This document shows, in pieces, positions 26,520 to 34,994 of a stretch of DNA of 64,000 bases (positions are counted from its first letter, which is position 1; the number at the start of each line of letters is the position of its first letter). A program made the translations under genes and the position numbers. The notes beneath the pieces are model-generated. The model saw only the letters and a program-made list of their open reading frames with translations, searched no databases and was not told where the DNA came from. This stretch comes from Klebsiella quasipneumoniae subsp. quasipneumoniae (GTDB lineage: Bacteria > Pseudomonadota > Gammaproteobacteria > Enterobacterales > Enterobacteriaceae). Location of the stretch: the NCBI RefSeq assembly GCF_020525925.1, contig NZ_CP084876.1, positions 186,001 through 250,000 on the forward strand, in the 5' to 3' direction.

Positions 26520-28850
26520 TTGCCAACCTCATCTGCAACCAAAACCATTTTAACCGCCGCCCACTGGGGACCGATGCTGGTGGAAACGGACGGGGAAAAC
26601 GTCCTCTCCTCCCGCGGCGCGCTGGCGACGCCGTTTGCCAATTCGCTGCAAACGGCGGTGCGCGACCAGGTGCACAGCAAAACCCGCGTGCGCTACCCGA
26701 TGGTGCGCAAAGGCTTTCTCGCCTCTCCGGACAAGCCCCAGGGGGTCCGCGGTCAGGATGAATTTGTGCGGGTGAGCTGGGAGCAGGCGCTGGATCTGAT
26801 CGATGCCCAGCATCGTCGGATCCGCGAAAGCTATGGACCGGCCTCCATTTTTGCCGGCTCCTACGGCTGGCGTTCTAACGGCGTCCTGCATAAGGCGGCC
26901 ACCCTGCTGCAGCGCTATATGAGCCTGGCGGGCGGCTACACCGGCCATCTCGGGGATTACTCCACCGGCGCGGCGCAGGCGATCATGCCTTACGTCGTGG
27001 GGGGCAATGAGGTGTATCAGCAGCAGACCAGCTGGCCGCTGGTGCTGGAGCACAGCGAGGTAGTGGTGCTGTGGAGCGCCAACCCGCTGAACACGCTGAA
27101 AATTGCCTGGAACGCCTCCGACGAGCAGGGTATCCCGTGGTTCGACCGGCTGCGTCAGAGCGGTAAACGCTTGATCTGCATCGATCCGATGCGATCGGAA
27201 ACGGTCGATTTCTTTGGCGATTCGATGGAGTGGATCGCGCCGCATATGGGCACCGACGTCGCGTTGATGCTGGGTATCGCCCATACGCTGGTGGAGAATG
27301 GCTGGCAGGACGACGAGTTTCTTGCCCGCTGCGCCAGCGGCTACGAGATTTTTGCCCGCTACCTGATCGGCGAAAGCGACGGCGTGGCGAAAACCGCCGA
27401 CTGGGCGGCGGCTATTTGCGGCGTCTCAGCAGATAAGATCCGCGAACTGGCGAAACTTTTCCACGAAAAAACCACCATGCTGATGTCTGGCTGGGGCATG
27501 CAGCGCCAGCAGTATGGCGAGCAGAAACACTGGATGTTGGTCACCCTGGCCGCGATGCTGGGGCAGATTGGCACCCCGGGGGGCGGGTTTGGGCTTTCCT
27601 ACCATTTCGCCAACGGCGGCAACCCGACCCGCCGCGCGGCGGTGCTGGGCTCGATGCAGGGGAGCGTGGCCGGAGGCGTGGACGCCGTGGAGAAGATCCC
27701 GGTCGCGCGGATTGTCGAGGCGCTGGAGCATCCGGGTGCGGAGTATCAGCACAACGGCATGGCGCGGCGCTTCCCCGATATTCGCTTTATCTGGTGGGCC
27801 GGCGGCGCCAACTTTACCCATCACCAGGATACCAATCGCCTGATTCAGGCCTGGCAGAAACCAGAGCTTATCGTCATCTCCGAATGCTTCTGGACCACCG
27901 CCGCGCGTCATGCCGATATCGTTCTGCCGGCGACCACCTCGTTTGAGCGCAACGATCTGACGATGACCGGGGACTACAGCAATCAGCATCTGGTGCCGAT
28001 GAAGCAGGTGGTCGCCCCGCGGGGTGAAGCGCGCGATGATTTCGCGGTCTTTGCCGACCTCAGCGAACGTTGGGAGGCGGGCGGCCGCGAGCGCTTTACC
28101 GAAGGGAAGAGCGATCTGCAGTGGCTGGAGACCTTCTATCAGATGGCCGCCCGGCGCGGCGCCCAGCAGCAGGTGACGCTGCCGCCGTTTGCCGAATTCT
28201 GGCAGGCTAACCAGCTGATTGAGATGCCGGAGGCGCCGGAGAATGCCCGTTTCATCCGCTTCGCCGCCTTCCGCGACGATCCCCTGGCCAACCCGCTGAA
28301 AACGGCGAGCGGTAAAATTGAGATCCACTCGCCGACCATCGCCGCCTTTGGCTACGCCGACTGCCCGCCGCACCCGATGTGGCTGGAGCCCGACGAGTGG
28401 CATGGCAACGCCGAGGCGGGGCAGCTGCAGCTGCTGTCGGCCCATCCGGCACACCGTCTGCACAGTCAACTGAACTACTCCGCGCTGCGCGAACGCTATG
28501 CCGTCGCCGGACGCGAACCGTTGACTATTCATCCGCAGGATGCCCGGGCGCGGGGGATTGCCGATGGCGATCTGGTGCGGGTGTGGAACGCCCGCGGTCA
28601 GGTGCTGGCCGGCGCGGTGGTGACGGAGGGGATCCGCCCGGGGGTGATATGCCTGCATGAAGGGGCGTGGCCCGACCTGGATCCGGTGGCGGGCATCTGC
28701 AAAAACGGGGCGGTGAACGTCTTAACCAAAGATATCCCGACATCCCGGCTGGGCAACGGCTGTGCCGGGAACACCGCCCTGGCGTGGCTGGAGAAATATA
28801 CCGGCCCGGCGCTGCCGCTTACAGCATTTGATCCGCCGGCCAGCGCATAA
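26520..28850 (+). CDS. bisC: BisC, biotin sulfoxide reductase
   Basis: Cytoplasmic molybdopterin oxidoreductase of the DMSO reductase family that reduces biotin-d-sulfoxide and methionine sulfoxide. 776 residues against 777 in E. coli. The start is TTG at 26520 behind CAGGAG, which matches the E. coli N terminus. There is no Tat signal or N-terminal [4Fe-4S] cysteine motif, as usual for BisC. The likely Mo-ligand Ser lies in [12 protein letters not shown] near 153, and the C-terminal molydopterin dinucleotide-binding domain starts near [13 protein letters not shown] (about 640). Its 3' end overlaps yiaC, transcribed from the opposite strand, by 32 bp. Confidence 0.94.
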   Translation: MPTSSATKTILTAAHWGPMLVETDGENVLSSRGALATPFANSLQTAVRDQVHSKTRVRYPMVRKGFLASPDKPQGVRGQDEFVRVSWEQALDLIDAQHRRIRESYGPASIFAGSYGWRSNGVLHKAATLLQRYMSLAGGYTGHLGDYSTGAAQAIMPYVVGGNEVYQQQTSWPLVLEHSEVVVLWSANPLNTLKIAWNASDEQGIPWFDRLRQSGKRLICIDPMRSETVDFFGDSMEWIAPHMGTDVALMLGIAHTLVENGWQDDEFLARCASGYEIFARYLIGESDGVAKTADWAAAICGVSADKIRELAKLFHEKTTMLMSGWGMQRQQYGEQKHWMLVTLAAMLGQIGTPGGGFGLSYHFANGGNPTRRAAVLGSMQGSVAGGVDAVEKIPVARIVEALEHPGAEYQHNGMARRFPDIRFIWWAGGANFTHHQDTNRLIQAWQKPELIVISECFWTTAARHADIVLPATTSFERNDLTMTGDYSNQHLVPMKQVVAPRGEARDDFAVFADLSERWEAGGRERFTEGKSDLQWLETFYQMAARRGAQQQVTLPPFAEFWQANQLIEMPEAPENARFIRFAAFRDDPLANPLKTASGKIEIHSPTIAAFGYADCPPHPMWLEPDEWHGNAEAGQLQLLSAHPAHRLHSQLNYSALRERYAVAGREPLTIHPQDARARGIADGDLVRVWNARGQVLAGAVVTEGIRPGVICLHEGAWPDLDPVAGICKNGAVNVLTKDIPTSRLGNGCAGNTALAWLEKYTGPALPLTAFDPPASA

Positions 28851-29259
28851 TCCAGGTGGGGTGCTGAGTATCGTCCTGCCATGCGCAATCTTCAATGCGG
28901 AAGCCTTGCGCATGGTAGAAACTGACCGCTGATTCGTTTTTCTGATAAACCTCAAGGCTAAGCCAGGCGTAGTGCTGCTTGACTTCATCCAGCAGCGCCC
29001 GGCCAATGCCCTGGCGGATGGCGTCCGGCGCGACGAACAGCGCGCCGACGAAGCGGGACTCCAGCACGCTGACAAAGCCTTTTAGCTCTCCGTCGCGCTC
29101 CCAGACCCAGGTGCTGGCGGCGGGAAGATAGACGTCCCGTACCACCGCGACGCTGTCGCGCCAGTAGCTTTCGCTGATAAAGGGATGGGCATGGATCGTA
29201 CTATCCAGCCACAGGGCCAGCAGCGGTGTATTATCTTTAGCGACCCACTTGCGGATCAT
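28819..29259 (-). CDS. yiaC: YiaC, GNAT-family lysine N-acetyltransferase
   Basis: 146-residue GNAT acetyltransferase; E. coli YiaC of the same size can acetylate protein lysines. The start at 29259 ([20 protein letters not shown]) matches the family; the open frame runs 31 codons further up but that part is the tag gene in another frame. The acetyl-CoA loop is in [17 protein letters not shown] (near 78-94, the Q/RxxGxG/A motif), and [20 protein letters not shown] near 105-124 holds the Asn and Tyr of motif B. It overlaps the end of tag by 23 bp and bisC by 32 bp. Confidence 0.9.
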   Translation of the reverse strand: MIRKWVAKDNTPLLALWLDSTIHAHPFISESYWRDSVAVVRDVYLPAASTWVWERDGELKGFVSVLESRFVGALFVAPDAIRQGIGRALLDEVKQHYAWLSLEVYQKNESAVSFYHAQGFRIEDCAWQDDTQHPTWIMRWPADQML

Positions 29260-29818
29260 CCTGACCTCCCGGGTGACAGAAGCAGCCGGTGACATGGTCG
29301 TTGACCAGCCCGCAGGCCTGCATAAAAGAGTAACAGATCGTCGAACCGACAAACTTAAAGCCGCGTTTTTTCAACGCTTTAGACAGCGCATCAGAGGCCG
29401 GCGTCGTGGTCGGGATCTCCGCCAGCGTCGCCGCGCGGGTGACCTGCGGCGCATTGTCGACGAAAGACCAGACAAAATCAGTGAACGACTCGCCATTTTC
29501 CTCCATCGCCAGATACGCCCGGGCGTTGCCGATAATGGCCTGGATTTTTCCCCGATGGCGGATAATCCCGGCATCCTGCAGCAGCCGCTCGACATCATCG
29601 TCCCCCATCGCCGCCACGCGCACCGGATCGAACTGGTGAAAAGCCTGGCGATAGTTCTGCCGTTTTTTTAACACCGTGATCCACGACAACCCGGCTTGCT
29701 GGCCTTCAAGGCAGATCATTTCAAACAGCCGCTGGGACGCTTTTTGCGCGACACCCCATTCGGTATCGTGATACTCGATATATAACGGATCCTGACTCAC
29801 CCATCCGCAACGCTGCAT
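29237..29818 (-). CDS. tag: Tag, 3-methyladenine DNA glycosylase I
   Basis: Removes 3-methyladenine from DNA. The start at 29818 gives 193 residues (E. coli 187), beginning MQRCGWVSQDPLYIEYHDTE. Zinc ligands Cys4 and His17 at the N terminus and the His and Cys in LVNDHVTGCFCH at the C terminus are present. Glu38 in FEMICLEGQQAGLSW matches the base-binding Glu of E. coli Tag. The longer upstream open frame has no similarity. It is divergently placed to the yhjY-like gene and followed by yiaC with a 23-bp overlap, so tag and yiaC form one unit, pairing repair with an acetyltransferase. Confidence 0.95.
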   Translation of the reverse strand: MQRCGWVSQDPLYIEYHDTEWGVAQKASQRLFEMICLEGQQAGLSWITVLKKRQNYRQAFHQFDPVRVAAMGDDDVERLLQDAGIIRHRGKIQAIIGNARAYLAMEENGESFTDFVWSFVDNAPQVTRAATLAEIPTTTPASDALSKALKKRGFKFVGSTICYSFMQACGLVNDHVTGCFCHPGGQDDPQVGR

Positions 29819-29960
29819 AGCTATTTCTCCCTCTGCGCTAAAAAAGTGGACGCCCCGGCTTGACGACTGAAAGATAAAGATAATAGTTAATACAGGGAAA
29901 TCGTATCCCCAAAAAAACACAGCAATAATGCCGATTCGGCTCTTTTCTGGAGTCGCATTA

Positions 29961-30605
29961 ATGATAATAAAGAAATGCAATGGCCTCCGGGGGTTCTTGT
30001 TCCCGGTGTGCGTATCCGTCTGGGTATCGTGTGTCTCTGGAGCGAATGCCTGGCAACAGGAATATATCGCTATCGATACAAAAAGTAATACGTCGGAACG
30101 TTATACATGGGATAGCGATCACCAACCACGCTATGAAGATATCCTCGCCGAGCGGATGAAGTCGTCTGAAACGCCGGGCGGACTGGCGTTAAACCAGGGG
30201 CTGGCGCCGCCGGACAGCAGCCGGGGGATGAGCGTCGGCTGGAATTATCTGCTGGCAAACGGCATGACCTCCGGGCCGGTGGCCAGTCTGCGCAGCGACT
30301 ACAGCGCGCCGGCGACGAAAAGCGTTGGCGAGACGGGATATGTCAACACGCTCGGCTGGCGTATGGATTATCAGTCGCTGTGGGGCGTGCACCCCTGGGC
30401 TCAGGTGAGCTATAACCAGTCGCTCGCCAGCGATGCCTGGTCGCCGACCACTCGCGCCAGAGAGGGCGGCTGGAGTGATGTCACCCTGGGCGCCGATATG
30501 CCGCTGGGATCGCATGTGGCGGCATGGGCCACCCTGTCGCAGGCGGATAATGTCCTGTCGGGGGAAAATACGCTCTATCTGATGGGGGTCAGCGCCAACT
30601 TTTGA
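29961..30605 (+). CDS. yhjY: YhjY-like outer-membrane beta-barrel protein
   Basis: 214-residue exported protein. The start at 29961 follows CTGGAG; a signal peptide ends ANA/WQQ near residue 31. The mature part alternates polar and hydrophobic residues and ends GVSANF, with a terminal Phe, as in outer-membrane barrels recognised by the Bam complex. The position between tag and yhjX is that of E. coli yhjY, which encodes an autotransporter-type barrel domain. I infer the name from position and architecture, as I cannot confirm full-length similarity. It is too short for a passenger domain plus 12-strand barrel. Confidence 0.55.
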   Translation: MIIKKCNGLRGFLFPVCVSVWVSCVSGANAWQQEYIAIDTKSNTSERYTWDSDHQPRYEDILAERMKSSETPGGLALNQGLAPPDSSRGMSVGWNYLLANGMTSGPVASLRSDYSAPATKSVGETGYVNTLGWRMDYQSLWGVHPWAQVSYNQSLASDAWSPTTRAREGGWSDVTLGADMPLGSHVAAWATLSQADNVLSGENTLYLMGVSANF

Positions 30606-30746
30606 GCGGGGATTGTTACGCGTTTGAAACGATGCGGTTATTGTTAAATCTCAGTAATGGCGCATTTCTGTGAGATAGCGCACACTAACTTTTTTGCTGA
30701 TATTCGCGGAATGAATGTCATGCAATGCCATTCATTCCGCCATTAA

Positions 30747-30777
30747 TGCATTTCATTCCCTGCTGATGGCAGTTCAT
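30747..30777 (+). promoter_or_regulatory. YpdB-type tandem operator upstream of yhjX
   Basis: TGCATTTCAT at 30747-30756 and GGCAGTTCAT at 30768-30777 are direct repeats separated by exactly 11 bases. This fits the GGCATTTCAT-N11-GGCATTTCAT site bound by the YpdB response regulator in E. coli, each half with one change. The boxes end 69 bases before the yhjX start. An upstream stretch, aatgaatgtcatgcaatgcc, carries a further partial copy. Confidence 0.75.
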
Positions 30778-30846
30778 GCCTTTTTCCCCAACTGGATGAG
30801 GGGCCTTCGCTATTGTGGTGGCAGTTAATTTATCAGGACAACTGCT

Positions 30847-32052
30847 ATGAACGCTGCAAACCGTCAATCGACCCGCTGGCTTACGCTTATCGGCACCATC
30901 ATCACCCAATTCGCTCTCGGTTCGGTTTATACCTGGAGCCTGTTTAACAGTTCACTGTCTGACAAACTGGGCGAACCGGTCAGCCAGGTCGCCTTCTCCT
31001 TTGGCCTGCTGAGCCTCGGGCTGGCGCTCTCCTCGTCGGTCGCCGGCAAGCTGCAGGAGCGTTTCGGCGTGAAGCGCGTCACCATGGCCTCCGGGATCCT
31101 GCTCGGACTGGGCTTCTTCCTGACCGCGCACTCCAACAGCCTGATGATGCTGTGGCTGAGCGCGGGCGTGCTGGTGGGGCTGGCGGACGGCGCCGGTTAT
31201 CTGCTGACCCTGTCGAACTGCGTGAAGTGGTTCCCGGAACGCAAAGGGCTGATTTCCGCCTTCTCCATCGGTTCCTATGGCCTCGGCAGCCTGGGGTTCA
31301 AATTCATTGATACTCATCTGCTGGCCACCGTCGGTCTGGAAAAAACCTTCGTCATCTGGGGCGCTATCGTGCTGGTGATGATCGTCTTTGGCGCGACCCT
31401 GATGAAAGATGCGCCAAATCATACGGCGACCACCGCGGCCAACGGCGTCGTGGAAAACGACTTTACTCTCGCCGAATCGATGCGTAAACCGCAGTACTGG
31501 ATGCTGGCGGTGATGTTCCTGACGGCCTGCATGAGCGGTCTGTATGTGATTGGCGTGGCGAAAGATATCGCGCAGGGGATGGTCCATCTGGATGTCGCCA
31601 CGGCGGCTAATGCGGTAACGGTTATCTCAATCGCTAACCTTAGCGGTCGCCTGGTGTTAGGTATCCTGTCCGATAAAATCTCCCGCATTCGCGTGATCAC
31701 CCTCGGTCAGGTAGTGTCGCTGGTGGGGATGGCCGCGCTGCTGTTCGCTCCGCTGAATGCCATGACCTTTTTCGCCGCGATTGCCTGCGTCGCCTTTAAC
31801 TTTGGCGGAACCATCACCGTCTTCCCGTCGCTGGTCAGTGAATTCTTCGGTCTGAACAACCTGGCGAAAAACTATGGCGTCATTTATCTGGGCTTTGGTA
31901 TCGGCAGCATCTGCGGTTCCCTCATCGCTTCGCTGTTCGGGGGCTTCTACGTCACCTTCTGCGTGATCTTCGCTCTGCTGATTATTTCGCTGGCACTTTC
32001 CACTACCATTCGTCAGCCAAAAGGCAGTGTCTATAGCGAGGCGCACGCCTGA
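30847..32052 (+). CDS. yhjX: YhjX, pyruvate-induced MFS transporter
   Basis: 12-helix major facilitator of the oxalate/formate antiporter group, 401 residues, nearly the same as E. coli YhjX (402). TRWLTLIGTIITQFALGSVY opens helix 1, and GKLQERFGVKRV is MFS motif A. The transported compound is not settled; in E. coli expression depends on the YpdA/YpdB system that senses extracellular pyruvate. The matching boxes are conserved upstream here, so that control probably holds. Monocistronic: a strong hairpin follows at 32105-32139. Confidence 0.95.
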   Translation: MNAANRQSTRWLTLIGTIITQFALGSVYTWSLFNSSLSDKLGEPVSQVAFSFGLLSLGLALSSSVAGKLQERFGVKRVTMASGILLGLGFFLTAHSNSLMMLWLSAGVLVGLADGAGYLLTLSNCVKWFPERKGLISAFSIGSYGLGSLGFKFIDTHLLATVGLEKTFVIWGAIVLVMIVFGATLMKDAPNHTATTAANGVVENDFTLAESMRKPQYWMLAVMFLTACMSGLYVIGVAKDIAQGMVHLDVATAANAVTVISIANLSGRLVLGILSDKISRIRVITLGQVVSLVGMAALLFAPLNAMTFFAAIACVAFNFGGTITVFPSLVSEFFGLNNLAKNYGVIYLGFGIGSICGSLIASLFGGFYVTFCVIFALLIISLALSTTIRQPKGSVYSEAHA

Positions 32053-32104
32053 AACCTGCAGCGTGAAACGTGCCCCTGATTAATACCCTAAGCAAATAGT
32101 GCCA

Positions 32105-32139
32105 ATCCAGCCAAATGTTTTGTAAATGTTTGGCTGGAT
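32105..32139 (+). terminator. Hairpin after yhjX
   Basis: Stem atccagccaaatg/catttggctggat in approximate form (13-14 pairs with one mismatch), loop of about 8. The following bases are not U-rich, so this may be a Rho-assisted or processing hairpin. Confidence 0.55.
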
Positions 32140-32294
32140 CACATTCCCTCCTGATACTTTTCCCGTTCCCTGTGGTCTACTTATCGCGCTTTGTAGAGGT
32201 TTCTGATAACCAACCCTAACGCACCCTATTAGCCTACTGACTCATGCCACAGCGTCAGGCGGTGTTTTATTCTTCTTTTTCCAGGTTTGCTTGC

Positions 32295-33989
32295 ATGAAA
32301 TATATTAGAACGATGACGCAGCAGAAGCTTAGTTTTTGGCTGGCTCTGTACATCGGCTGGTTTATGAACGTCGCCGTTTTTTTTCGGCGTTTCGATGGTT
32401 ATGCTCAAGAGTTCACTTTCTGGAAAGGGCTTTCCGGGGTCGTTGAACTGGTGGCCACGGTCTTTGTCACCTTCTTCCTGTTACGTCTTCTGTCGCTGTT
32501 CGGCCGCCGTATCTGGCGCATTCTGGCGACGCTGATTGTTCTGTTTTCCGCCGCCGCCAGTTATTACATGACGTTCCTCAACGTGGTGATTGGCTACGGG
32601 ATTATCGCCTCGGTGATGACCACCGATATCGACCTGTCGAAAGAGGTCATCGGCTGGCATTTGATCCTCTGGCTGGCGGCGGTGAGCGCCCCGCCGCTGC
32701 TGTTTATCTGGAGCAACCGTTGCCGTCATACGCTGCTGCGCCAACTGCGTACCCCGGGCCAGCGGGTTAAAAACGTGCTGATCGTGGTGCTGGCCGGCCT
32801 CATCGTCTGGGGCCCCATCCGCCTGCTTGAGCTGCGCCAACACGATGTAGAGCGCCATTCTGAAGTGGATATGCCGAGCTACGGCGGGGTGATCGCCAAC
32901 TCCTACCTGCCATCGAACTGGCTGTCGGCGCTGGGGCTGTACGCCTGGGCGCAGGTGGATGAATCCTCAGACAACAAATCGCTGATTAACCCGGCGAAGA
33001 AATTTACCTACGTCGCCCCGGAAGGGCTCGATGACACCTACGTGGTGTTTATCATTGGCGAAACCACCCGCTGGGATCATATGGGCATCCTCGGCTATAG
33101 CCGCAACACCACGCCAGAGCTGGCGAAAGAGAAGAATCTGGTCGCCTTCCGCGGCTACTCGTGCGATACCGCCACCAAGCTGTCGTTACGCTGCATGTTT
33201 GTGCGTCAGGGCGGGGCAGAGGATAATCCGCAGCGGACCCTCAAAGAGCAGAACGTCTTTGCGGTGCTGCATCAACTGGGCTTCAGCGGCAATCTGTACG
33301 CTATGCAGAGTGAGATGTGGTTCTACAGCAACACGATGGCTAACAATATCGCCTATCGCGAGCAGATTGGCGCCGAACCGCGTAACCGCGGCAAGAGCGT
33401 TGACGATATGCTGCTGGTGGATGAGATGAAGCGCGGTATGGCGCAGGGCAACGCCTCCGGTAAGCACCTGATCATCCTGCATACGAAAGGCTCGCACTTT
33501 AACTATACCCAACGCTATCCGCGCAGCTTCGCCCAGTGGAAGCCGGAGTGTGTCGGCGTCGACAACAAATGTTCTAAAGCGGAGCTGATTAACTCCTACG
33601 ACAACAGCGTGACCTATGTCGATCACTTTATCGTCAGCGTCCTCGACCAGCTGCGGGATAAGAAAGCGATTGTCTTCTATGCCGCCGACCATGGCGAGTC
33701 GATTAACGAGCGCGAACATCTGCACGGTACGCCGCGCAAGATGGCGCCGCCGGAACAGTTCCGTGTGCCGATGATGGTCTGGATGTCGGATAAATATCTG
33801 GAGAATCCCGATCATGCCGCCGCGTTCGCCCATCTGCAGCAGCAGGCCGCGATGAAGGTGCCGCGACGCCACGTTGAGCTGTACGACACCATTATGGGCT
33901 GCCTCGGCTATACCTCGCCGGATGGCGGGATCAACGAGAACAACAACTGGTGTCGCGTGCTGGCTTCGAAGAAAGCGGCGAAGGAATAG
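32295..33989 (+). CDS. eptB: EptB, Kdo2-lipid A phosphoethanolamine transferase
   Basis: Inner-membrane enzyme that adds phosphoethanolamine to the outer Kdo sugar of LPS. The start is set at 32295 (MKYIRTMTQQKLSFWLALYI), giving 564 residues (E. coli 563); 17 upstream codons are not conserved. There are five N-terminal helices (about 10-195) and a periplasmic sulfatase-fold domain. GETTRWDHMG near 263 holds a metal-ligand Glu; the nucleophile Thr is in SCDTATKLSLRC near 304; FYAADHGESINE and EHLHGTPR give the Asp and His ligands. E. coli control involves sigma-E and the MgrR RNA; a sigma-E promoter was not identified here. Confidence 0.96.
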   Translation: MKYIRTMTQQKLSFWLALYIGWFMNVAVFFRRFDGYAQEFTFWKGLSGVVELVATVFVTFFLLRLLSLFGRRIWRILATLIVLFSAAASYYMTFLNVVIGYGIIASVMTTDIDLSKEVIGWHLILWLAAVSAPPLLFIWSNRCRHTLLRQLRTPGQRVKNVLIVVLAGLIVWGPIRLLELRQHDVERHSEVDMPSYGGVIANSYLPSNWLSALGLYAWAQVDESSDNKSLINPAKKFTYVAPEGLDDTYVVFIIGETTRWDHMGILGYSRNTTPELAKEKNLVAFRGYSCDTATKLSLRCMFVRQGGAEDNPQRTLKEQNVFAVLHQLGFSGNLYAMQSEMWFYSNTMANNIAYREQIGAEPRNRGKSVDDMLLVDEMKRGMAQGNASGKHLIILHTKGSHFNYTQRYPRSFAQWKPECVGVDNKCSKAELINSYDNSVTYVDHFIVSVLDQLRDKKAIVFYAADHGESINEREHLHGTPRKMAPPEQFRVPMMVWMSDKYLENPDHAAAFAHLQQQAAMKVPRRHVELYDTIMGCLGYTSPDGGINENNNWCRVLASKKAAKE

Positions 33990-34080
33990 CAATAGTGGCG
34001 AGATTCTCGCCGCTTGATTGATTTTTTGCTAATAAGGCATTGACGGGGGTGCATCCCAGCAGTAAGATGCGCCCCGCATT

Positions 34081-34157
<77 letters not shown>

Positions 34158-34163
34158 AATTCG

Positions 34164-34192
34164 AAAAGCCTGCTCAATGAGCAGGCTTTTTT
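34164..34192 (+). terminator. Rho-independent terminator of proK
   Basis: Stem aaaagcctgctc/gagcaggctttt with loop AATGA-like and a run of T; it starts 7 bases after the tRNA. Confidence 0.92.
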
Positions 34193-34249
34193 GCATCTGC
34201 GGCCAGTGAGGATGAGAACCTCCGGGGGCAGGAGGTTCGACTTGTGTTC

Positions 34250-34282
34250 CGTAGGCCCGCGCAAGCGCAGCGCCGCCGGGCA
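34250..34282. repeat. REP-like palindromic unit downstream of proK
   Basis: cgtaggcccgcgcaagcgcagcgccgccgggc in outline: two GC-rich arms (gcccgc.. and ..gccgggc) around aagcgcagcg, the usual Klebsiella REP pattern. Just before it, gaacctcc/ggaggttc at 34216-34239 makes a perfect 8-bp hairpin. The rest of 34283-34805 is A+T-rich and has no convincing gene; it must hold the dpp promoter, which I did not resolve. Confidence 0.6.
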
Positions 34283-34805
34283 TAATCAGCGCGCTACTGG
34301 CCAAAACCCCATCAAAATCACAAAAAACGTCTTTATCCCCATTTCCAGCCAGCTGTTCGCTATTTTGTGACATCTTCCATTGCATTTTTTTATCGATGAA
34401 CAGATCTTTTTTCGCGAAGCTTATGGCTAAATGCAGCATTTTCCGCTGTGCGTTTTAACGTTCACGCTATTAATCGCTCACATATTGGTCACATAGTAAG
34501 AAATTTTTCTCATTTGCTGGCATTGTTTCCCACTGGGTGTCGTACCTTAATAAGGTCTTTATTCTGCATATTCGCCTGTAGCATAAATTTCTCTGCTGAA
34601 AATAGCGTCTTGAAGTTTTTTTAATCTTTGCCTGCCGTTTCTCACGCTGGATGTAAAACCCGGCTGGCTATATTGACGTTTCCCCATTCTGTTGACAGAT
34701 TGTAGGGCATGAGGGGCATTTCATGGAGAATCCGTACTGCAACTCAGTCGTTTTTGCGAAAGGAATCCCCATCTCTCTCTACGCCTTCGGGCACCACCGA
34801 CCGGA

Positions 34806-34933
34806 CCGGGTATATTCTAAATAGTTCGCGCTGCGGGAAGGCGGCAAGTTTGCTAATCCCCAGGAACATAGATAACGATGTGACTGGGATAATCGAGCGC
34901 AGCCAACGCATCCGTGGTTCGAAATATGACGAA
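34806..34933 (+). repeat. Degenerate ERIC-family element in the dppA leader region
   Basis: About 127 bp with recognisable ERIC sections in order: gggtatattctaaatagttcg, then ctgcgggaaggcggcaag, then the diagnostic core atccccaggaacat...atgtgactgggat (34855-34890), then cgagcgcagccaacgca and an end related to cttgaagtatgacg. Many substitutions relative to the consensus show an old copy. It ends about 60 bases before the dppA start codon. Confidence 0.75.
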
Positions 34934-34962
34934 TAAAAATAAATAAAGGTCTGGCGGATATA

Positions 34963-34979
34963 TGCAAACAACATCACAG
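34963..34979 (+). promoter_or_regulatory. GcvB small-RNA target site before dppA
   Basis: TGCAAACAACATCACAG is a C/A-rich tract just upstream of the GGAG ribosome site (34984-34987). In E. coli and Salmonella the GcvB RNA pairs with an equivalent CA-rich site of the dppA leader to block translation. The match is by pattern and position; the GcvB gene is not in this window. Confidence 0.65.
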
Positions 34980-34994
34980 TTTTGGAGCAGAATA

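Noticed and set aside
34709..34936. 75-codon frame and its minus-strand counterparts before dppA
   Set aside because: They coincide with the degenerate ERIC repeat and the dpp leader, not with a conserved gene.
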